Source: Bordetella parapertussis
GTDB lineage: Bacteria > Pseudomonadota > Gammaproteobacteria > Burkholderiales > SG8-41
DNA: 47,235 bases
Assembly (NCBI GenBank): GCA_945906935.1
Contig: CAMDSO010000018.1
Span: 1 to 47,235 of the forward strand
Reading direction: 5' to 3'
Both the position numbers and the translations under genes were made by a program. Of the stretch, positions 42,182 through 47,235 are shown in pieces. The first letter of the stretch is position 1. The number at the start of each line of letters is the position of its first letter. The notes beneath the pieces were generated by a model. That model ran no database searches, was not told where the DNA came from, and saw only the letters and a program-made list of their open reading frames with translations.

Positions 42182-43924
42182 ATGCCGCAACAGGAAAATG
42201 ACGGTTATTACGAAGTGTTGTGGCCGCGCTCGCCGCGTCAGCAGAAGGTGCGTGCGCTGGCCAAACGCCCGGATACTCTGAACGGTAAGACCATCGCCCA
42301 GGTTTGGGACTATCTTTTCAAGGGCGACCAGATTTTTGCGCTGCTCGAAGAAGGGCTGAAGCAACGCTATCCCGATGTGAAATTCGTCAGCTGGAAGGAG
42401 TTCGGCAGTAGTGCCGGCAAGGATGAGCGCGAGGTCGTCGCCGCGCTGCCCAAACGTTTCAAAGAGCTGGGGGTGGATGCCGTCATCTCCGGCATGGGGT
42501 GTTGAGGGAGTTGCACGCCCGCCGTGTTGCGGGCCAGCACCACCTGTGAGGCAGCCGGCTTTCCCTCGGCCTCGTTGATTTGCGATGGCTTCTCGAAACT
42601 CGCCGCCGCCGCCTCGGTCGGTCTTGGCATGCCCAATATTCCGATTGCCACGGTACCCGGCCATCCGGGTGTGCAAAGCGCCGAAGAGCTGCGTAAAAAT
42701 ATACTCGAACATACTCTGGATCGCGTGATCCAGAACCTTACGGTCAATCCGGCAGTGGCCGGCGACGATGCCGAGCCCGGTGCGCGCGATATCATTTTCA
42801 AAGGCGGCTTTGAGGCGGTGAACCGCTATTTTGTTGAACACGAATATTCCGACGGTCTGCCCGTCGTGCCGCCGACCCGTGCGAAGGTCGAGGCCTTTCT
42901 GCGCTACACCGATCGCGATCCTGAGGAGTCTCTGGGTCGCGTGCTGCCCGACAATCGCGCAGCCACTATCTGGAGCATTGCCGTCAACGGTGTGATGGCC
43001 GGCTGTCGCCCGGAGTACATGCCAGTGCTGGTGGCGCTGGTCGAGGCGATGGTTGATCCGAAATACGGTGTTGAACACAGCGGCAACACACCTGGCGGCG
43101 AGACGCTGATCGTGCTTAACGGTTCGATCATCAAGGAGCTGGGGTTTAACTACACCCAGGGCGTGATGCGCGACGGCTTTCAGCCCAACACCGCGGTGGG
43201 ACGCTTCTGGCGCCTGTATCTGAGGAATATTGCCGGTTTTCTATTGCACAAAAACGATAAGGCTACCTACGGTAACAATTACCGCATTGTTGTCGCTGAA
43301 AATGAAGACGTGCTGCGTGAGATTGCGTGGGAGTCGAACGCCACCGAATGGGGTTATGCGACAGGCGAGAATACGGTGTCGATCGCGCGCTATACCGGTG
43401 GCAATCTGCTGTGTTCTGCTTCCGGCAGCACGCCGGAAGAAATCATGGAATATCTCGCCGACGGTATGATCCGGCAAATTTCATGGCAGCTCGATTTTGT
43501 ACTCGGGCCGCATGGCGGCACGCTGCGCCCCATGTTGTTCCTGAGCCCGATCCTTGCGCAGACCATCGCCCGTGGCGGCTGGAAAAAAGCGGACGTCAAA
43601 AAATACCTGTTCGATCACGCCCGCATTCCCGCGTGGCAGTTCGAACGCATGTTGCGCGTGTGGACGAGTATGCCGGTGTGGGATCTCACCGACGCCGCCA
43701 AGAAGGGCGAGGTGCCGCCGGTGTTTCACGAATCAGACGACCCTGAGCGTCTGGTGCCGTTGGTGTGGAAGCCGGAGGACTATATGGTGGCCGTCACCGG
43801 TGATCTCACGCGCAACAACGCTTATGCCTTCGCCCACAACGGTGATCTCGGTTATACGGTCGGCAAAAAAGTCACGCTGCCGAAAAACTGGAGTGCGCTG
43901 CTGGCGGAGGAAAAAAAGCGTTAG
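42182..43924 (+). CDS. UGSC-family selenoprotein with large C-terminal domain (UGA = Sec108)
   Basis: One frame runs from the ATG at 42182 to the stop at 43924, interrupted only by a TGA at 42503. The context reads SGMGC-U-GSCTPAVL, exactly the U-G-S-C motif that names the UGSC (seleno)protein family, preceded by the family-like LNGKTIAQVWDYLFKGD and followed by GFPSASLICDGFSKLA and LGMPNIPIATVPGHPG. Read through, the product is 580 residues. The UGSC domain covers about residues 30-195, and an unassigned domain of about 385 residues follows (YSDGLPVVPPTRAKVEAF, EHSGNTPGGETLIVLNGS, ENTVSIARYTGG). Sec108 and Cys111 would form a U-x-x-C redox pair. No signal peptide. GGAGA lies 7 bases upstream. 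Ordinary gene calls would give two proteins. Confidence 0.92.
42503..42540 (+). promoter_or_regulatory. Sec codon and bacterial SECIS-like hairpin
   Basis: The UGA is at 42503-42505. Directly downstream, GCCCGC (42517-42522) and GCGGGC (42529-42534) pair perfectly around the loop CGTGTT. TGC (42512) and GCA (42537) extend the stem beyond a 2x2 internal loop. The apical loop begins 17 bases after the UGA and has G at its second position, as the published bacterial SECIS model requires. It should recruit SelB with Sec-tRNA. Confidence 0.85.
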
Positions 43925-43943
43925 AGCAGGTCTCGAATCACTG

Positions 43944-44534
43944 TTACGGATTGCCCGTATGCACCTGCAGTGAGGCGGCCAGCTCGTCGTCGTATTGACC
44001 ATCGAGCAGCACGTACATCAGGCGCACTTTTTTCCCCGAGCGATTACTCCATGCGTGATGAGTGCCGCGCTGGATGACAACGTCCCCCTGCTTCAGCAAT
44101 ACATCCTGATCGTCGAGCAGCATGACGAGTTCGCCTTCGAGAATGATGACATAGTCGATGGTTTCCGTGCGGTGCATCATCGGGTGGCGACCGCCGCGCC
44201 CCCACGTTGATGCCTGTTCGTTCCCGCTGGCCTTGAAAATCTCGCGTGCGTGTTCGGGGGGGACACTGAGCAGTTCTGTGCTTTCCGGCTCAAGTTCGGC
44301 GATACGAATCACCGTGCCATTTCTGGGCGGCTGTATGGTGCGCGGTTCCAGCGTAGGGTCGGCTTCATTTGCCGAGATCGTCACCGGCGTAGCGCTTGTT
44401 TTCCAAATTTCAGTCGAGCGGTGTCCTGGCCGCAATGGATTAGTGGTGAGGCGTGGCGTCAGACCATCTGCAACGACAATCGCTTTGCCGTTGCTATCGT
44501 GACCTGTGACCACGCGGCGGACAAATCCTGTCAT
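43944..44534 (-). CDS. Cupin-domain protein
   Basis: A 196-residue protein whose C-terminal half is a cupin: GRHPMMHRTETIDYVIILEG (motif 1 with spaced His/Glu) and LKQGDVVIQRGTHHAWSNRS (motif 2). The N-terminal half (MTGFVRRVVTGHDSNGKAIV) matches a common layout of cupins linked to aromatic or dicarboxylate loci in Burkholderiales. No signal peptide. It converges with the selenoprotein gene, 19 bp away, and the Bug gene at 44561 lies 26 bp upstream on the same strand, so cupin and Bug form an operon. Reaction unknown. Confidence 0.85.
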   Translation of the reverse strand: MTGFVRRVVTGHDSNGKAIVVADGLTPRLTTNPLRPGHRSTEIWKTSATPVTISANEADPTLEPRTIQPPRNGTVIRIAELEPESTELLSVPPEHAREIFKASGNEQASTWGRGGRHPMMHRTETIDYVIILEGELVMLLDDQDVLLKQGDVVIQRGTHHAWSNRSGKKVRLMYVLLDGQYDDELAASLQVHTGNP

Positions 44535-44560
44535 AACGCTCTCCCTTAAGACTATAAAAA

Positions 44561-45541
44561 TTATTCGCGCTCAATACCGGCGAGGCGTACTAGTTCTGCG
44601 GCGCGGCGGATGGCGCCGCCTATAAACAAGCGGAATTCCGCCGGTGTGTTACCCACCGGTTCGAGGCCGAGCGCATGCAGCCGTTCGCGTACCTGTGGAT
44701 TGGCGAGTGCGGTGCGCATCTCGCGCTGCAGTCGTGCGACGAGTGCTGGTGGTGTGCGTGGCGGGGCAAGCACACCATACCAGCTCGGGTCCATCTCCAT
44801 ACCTGTCACCCCCGATTCAAGCAGCGTCGGCCCCTCGGGCAGGATGGCGCTACGCGTTGCATTATTGTAGGCGATTGCGTGCAGCCGGCCGCTACGGATT
44901 TGTGGCAGAACGGTGGCGGAGTTGCCGAACATGAATTGAATTTCTCCGCCGATCAGGGCATTCATCAGCGGGCCACCACCCTTATACGGCACGTGCACCA
45001 TCGAAGTTCCGGCGCGTACGTTGAGGAGCGCGCCAGCCAAATGCAGCACGTTGCCTATGCCTGACGAGCCATAAGAGAACCTGGCTCCAGGCTTCTTCGC
45101 GAGCGCGATCAATTCCTGTGCGCTCTTGGCAGGAGATGCCGGATGGACCACCAGTAACAAGCCCTCTGAAGTGCAGAGGTTGGTGACTGGCGAGAAATCG
45201 TTCAATGGATCAAAAGGCAGTGTCCGATAGATCGCCGGATTTACTGCAAACGATGCGGAAGTAATCAGCAGGGTGTAACTGTCCGGCGCGCCTTTGGCGA
45301 TCAGGTTGGCACCGATGATGCCATTAGCGCCGGGGCGGTTGTCAAGCACGAATGACTGGCCCATTTGCGCCGTCAGTTGCTGGCCGAGGACCCGTGCTAC
45401 AGAGTCGGGTGCGCCAGCGGGCGCAAAGCCCAGTACCAGGCGCACCGGTCTCTGCGGGTAGGCGGTCGTCGTTTCCGTCGACGCGGCGAAGGAAAACCAC
45501 GGCACTATGCCGATGATTAATACGACGCAGGCGTTGCGCAT
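44561..45541 (-). CDS. Bug/TctC-family TTT substrate-binding protein
   Basis: A 326-residue receptor, signal MRNACVVLIIGIVPWFSFAA, loop FAPAGAPDSVARVLG, VPYKGGGPLMNALIGGE. The ATG at 45541 directly follows a GTG; GGAAAG lies upstream. The frame is open 31 codons farther, but that extension is the remnant of the cupin gene upstream, not a real N-terminus. In an operon with the cupin at 43944. Confidence 0.92.
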   Translation of the reverse strand: MRNACVVLIIGIVPWFSFAASTETTTAYPQRPVRLVLGFAPAGAPDSVARVLGQQLTAQMGQSFVLDNRPGANGIIGANLIAKGAPDSYTLLITSASFAVNPAIYRTLPFDPLNDFSPVTNLCTSEGLLLVVHPASPAKSAQELIALAKKPGARFSYGSSGIGNVLHLAGALLNVRAGTSMVHVPYKGGGPLMNALIGGEIQFMFGNSATVLPQIRSGRLHAIAYNNATRSAILPEGPTLLESGVTGMEMDPSWYGVLAPPRTPPALVARLQREMRTALANPQVRERLHALGLEPVGNTPAEFRLFIGGAIRRAAELVRLAGIERE

Positions 45542-45574
45542 CACGATGTTTACTTTCCGGCCGCTTCTTTTTCC

Positions 45575-45999
45575 AACGGCGTATTGCCGCTGGGGTCCGC
45601 GGCTGGTTAGATACAGCACTGCGCCCTCGCTCATGGTTTTGCCAAAATGCGCTTGATTGGCCGGTTCGGTGAAGAATCTGCCGGCCGGATGGGCGTGTGC
45701 TTGCTCTCATCCTATTTCTCGCCATAACCGATGTAGTGCACGCCAGACACCACCATGCCGTGCCGGTGAACCGGGTGTTTGTGCGCGAGAGCCTTGGCGT
45801 TGGGCGGCCATTTCACCCAATACAGATAAGGGCCGGCCTTGGACGGATGCCCCATCAGATAGGCATTCTCACGTCCGCTCGCTGATTTTTCCCATTTCAT
45901 TTCTTCGGGTTTGAGCAAAGTCACGCCCAGTGGCAGGCCGTCGGCGGCGTGCGCGTTGATGCATAACAGTGCAGCCGCAAGCAGCAGGATGCGCCTCAT
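45575..45999 (-). pseudogene. Broken exported cupin gene
   Basis: A start with GGAGGAGAACC upstream gives a signal peptide (RRILLLAAALLCINAHAA) and a cupin first half up to VVSGVHYIGYGEK, then TAG at 45712. Beyond it the homology continues as DESK, then in a shifted frame PAGRFFTEPANQAHFGK, then back in the first frame at an A5 run as TMSEGAVLYLTSRGPQRQYA. So one nonsense codon and two compensating single-base shifts interrupt a gene of about 140 codons. The 95-residue open part lacks the second cupin motif. A sequencing error can explain the A5 shift but hardly all three. Confidence 0.75.
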
Positions 46000-46175
46000 G
46001 GTTCTCCTCCGTTTATTGTATCGGCGCTATGGCTGCACCGCTGCCGTCATTCTAGGCTGGGTGGTCTCATGCCGCCAAATTGGCGCGTTTATGAAAGGCG
46101 CTGCAGCGTCCCTGGCTGCAGTTCAGTGCTGGTTCGATGGCTCTTTCAGAGGCGGCACACTAGAATGAGCACCTC

Positions 46176-46508
46176 ATGTCTTTTATCGAAATCAGCGTGC
46201 TGGTGGTTTTCTCGGCCTTGGGCTGGCTGTGGCTCGACAGTCTCAAGGCGCGCGAGATTGCGGTGACCGCAGCGCGCAATGCCTGTGCGGCTGACGGCTA
46301 CCTGCTGCTTGATGACACCGTGGCTATTGCGTCGCTGAAACCGGCGCGAAATGACGAGGGTCGGCTGCTCCTGCAACGCAGCTATGATTTCGAATATAGC
46401 GATACTGGCGACAACCGAATTGGCGGCGGCATTTTGCTGCTGGGCCACCGTGTGATCATGCTGAACATCGGTTCGCGCGAGGGCGGCAACGTCTATACGT
46501 TGCATTGA
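46176..46508 (+). CDS. DUF3301-family membrane-associated protein
   Basis: A 110-residue protein with an N-terminal hydrophobic helix (FIEISVLVVFSALGWLWLDS) and a short soluble domain containing RNACAADGYLLLDDTVAI and RSYDFEYSDTGDNRIGGGI, the DUF3301 pattern found across Beta- and Gammaproteobacteria. Function unknown. It looks like a housekeeping gene and may mark the end of the accessory region. It converges with the next gene, 24 bp away. Confidence 0.85.
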   Translation: MSFIEISVLVVFSALGWLWLDSLKAREIAVTAARNACAADGYLLLDDTVAIASLKPARNDEGRLLLQRSYDFEYSDTGDNRIGGGILLLGHRVIMLNIGSREGGNVYTLH

Positions 46509-46532
46509 TTGGGCGCCGCAGTGGCGGCGTTT

Positions 46533-47048
46533 TCAGTGCAGACGTGTTTTTGCCGCAGGGGTGGTGTCGATTGGCGCCGCCACCGGCACACCCGCCGGTG
46601 CGAGCAGCCATTTGGCGTCGGTCTGCAAGCGCTCGAGCAGCACGCCGACCTGTTGCGCCAGATGATGCGCGAAACGCAGCTTCACATTGCTGCCGTTGGC
46701 GGTGCCCAGATCGACCGAGATACCGTGTTCAAACGGCGTGATGTTCAACTTGACGACGAGCACCGGTGCCTCTCCCAACGGAAAGCTGCTGCCCGGTTGA
46801 AAAGTGTCATCGAGTTTGGTTTGTTGCGCGACGGCTTGTTGTTCGAATTCGTGGACGGTTTGCGCCACCTGCGGTGGAAACTTGGTTGCGACTGCGCGGG
46901 CCGCCAGCGTGCGATTGGTGGCGAGCAGGCGTGCAGTCACCGGGCGTGTCAGCCAGAAACGGAATTCCAGGCCTTCGTCGGTGCTGACGCGCAGCAGGAT
47001 GCGGTCTTCGGCTGGCACGTAGCCGCCATTGAGTTGTTTGAGTCCCAT
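46533..47048 (-). CDS. Conserved hypothetical protein
   Basis: A 171-residue soluble protein I cannot assign. It starts MGLKQLNGGYVPAEDRILLR, has FRFWLTRPVTARLLATNRTL, and a central part with EFEQQAVAQQTKLDDTF. The last 20 residues are Pro/Ala-rich. No signal peptide, membrane segment or catalytic motif is visible. The convergent partner is the DUF3301 gene. Confidence 0.7.
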   Translation of the reverse strand: MGLKQLNGGYVPAEDRILLRVSTDEGLEFRFWLTRPVTARLLATNRTLAARAVATKFPPQVAQTVHEFEQQAVAQQTKLDDTFQPGSSFPLGEAPVLVVKLNITPFEHGISVDLGTANGSNVKLRFAHHLAQQVGVLLERLQTDAKWLLAPAGVPVAAPIDTTPAAKTRLH

Positions 47049-47118
47049 GCGCTCATTTTACCGTGTGATCGCCTGCACCGTGGCGCGCGAATCCGCAGTC
47101 GTATGCATGCGGTGTTCG

Positions 47119-47235
47119 TTATGCAATGGCCCGCGTTACCGAACGCGTGTTGCCGAAGCACGGTATGTAGACCGTATGCGCGCCGGCGCCGCCGGCAACA
47201 ATGATGGCGATATCTTGCGGTGTGTGAGCGATCGT
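47119..47235 (-). CDS. C-terminal end of an unidentified protein (partial)
   Basis: The last 38 codons of a gene that begins beyond the right edge: TPQDIAIIVAGGAGAHTVYI, then PCFGNTRSVTRAIA and a TAA at 47119. The pattern P-x-D-x-x-x-x-V-x-G faintly resembles the segment KPEDYMVAVTGDL near the end of the selenoprotein at 42182, so it could be a relative of that C-terminal domain. This is a weak match and the family is unknown. Confidence 0.6.
   Translation of the reverse strand, partial: TIAHTPQDIAIIVAGGAGAHTVYIPCFGNTRSVTRAIA

Noticed and set aside
42182-42524. Two separate genes, or a nonsense mutation, at the TGA at 42503
   Set aside because: The frame continues without a shift, the codon sits exactly at the U of U-G-S-C, a fitting hairpin follows, and coding quality is the same on both sides.
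42140-43078. A 312-codon reverse-strand frame opposite the selenoprotein
   Set aside because: Antisense shadow; composition is unlike a protein and no start context is visible.
45712-45714. TAG in the cupin gene as a pyrrolysine codon
   Set aside because: Two frameshifts follow within 110 bases and no pyrrolysine context is expected in such a bacterium.
1-47235. CRISPR arrays, tRNA or rRNA genes, transposons, prophage
   Set aside because: I found no regularly spaced repeats, cloverleaf-like sequence, transposase or phage protein. The only long repeat is the 13.1/18.7-kb duplication, which has no terminal inverted repeats.

Overview
The window is GC-rich, densely coded DNA from a proteobacterium, most likely a betaproteobacterium of the order Burkholderiales. 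The main reason is the extraordinary number of Bug/TctC solute receptors, the periplasmic binding proteins of tripartite tricarboxylate transporters (TTT). I count 16 (one cut by the left edge) plus one decayed remnant, with no TctA or TctB membrane subunit anywhere in the window. Such expansions of orphan Bug genes are a hallmark of Bordetella/Achromobacter/Cupriavidus-type genomes. A DUF3301 protein and a type IV pilin-like protein fit the same assignment. I saw no tRNA, rRNA, CRISPR array, transposase or phage gene.

Layout. 1-5.4 kb: Bug, GlcG/HbpS-like protein and a cupin on the minus strand, then a rightward run of a muconolactone-isomerase-like protein, a thioredoxin-like protein, an SDR, a Bug and a GST. 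5.4-10.8 kb: a leftward operon of Bug, alpha/beta hydrolase, metallo-beta-lactamase-fold hydrolase, opine-dehydrogenase-like enzyme and Bug. 11-13.7 kb: two Bugs and a ModA-like binding protein. 13.1-19.3 kb: a segmental duplication (ModA-like gene divergent from an acyl-CoA dehydrogenase gene). Its two copies bracket an HMG-CoA-lyase-like / Bug / CaiB / Bug cassette, and each copy has lost one of the two genes. 19.3-26.7 kb: two atypical acyl-CoA dehydrogenases, a lipoprotein remnant, Bugs, an MmgE/PrpD protein and a second ModA-like protein. 26.7-32.5 kb: a GMC oxidoreductase and four Bugs, two of them translationally coupled. 32.6-41 kb: pilin, lectin-like lipoprotein, MFS exporter, a TRAP-type receptor without signal peptide, amidohydrolase, AroQ-like protein, 3-hydroxyisobutyrate-dehydrogenase-like protein, methyltransferase and MFS carrier. 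41.1-44 kb: a Bug gene followed by a two-domain UGSC selenoprotein read through an in-frame UGA, with a SECIS-like hairpin directly downstream. 44-47 kb: cupin, Bug, a broken cupin gene, a DUF3301 protein, a conserved hypothetical, and the end of an unknown gene.

How the genes work together (inference). The region looks like a patchwork of small catabolic cassettes. Most pair a carboxylate receptor with one to four enzymes for organic or aromatic acids and their CoA esters: CoA-transferase plus lyase, acyl-CoA dehydrogenases, MmgE/PrpD, SDR, GST, cupins, hydrolases. The receptors presumably share TTT membrane subunits encoded elsewhere. Duplication, microhomology-type junctions and at least four decayed genes show that the region is being rearranged. 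The most notable single item is the selenoprotein at 42182-43924, which ordinary gene calling would split into two proteins.
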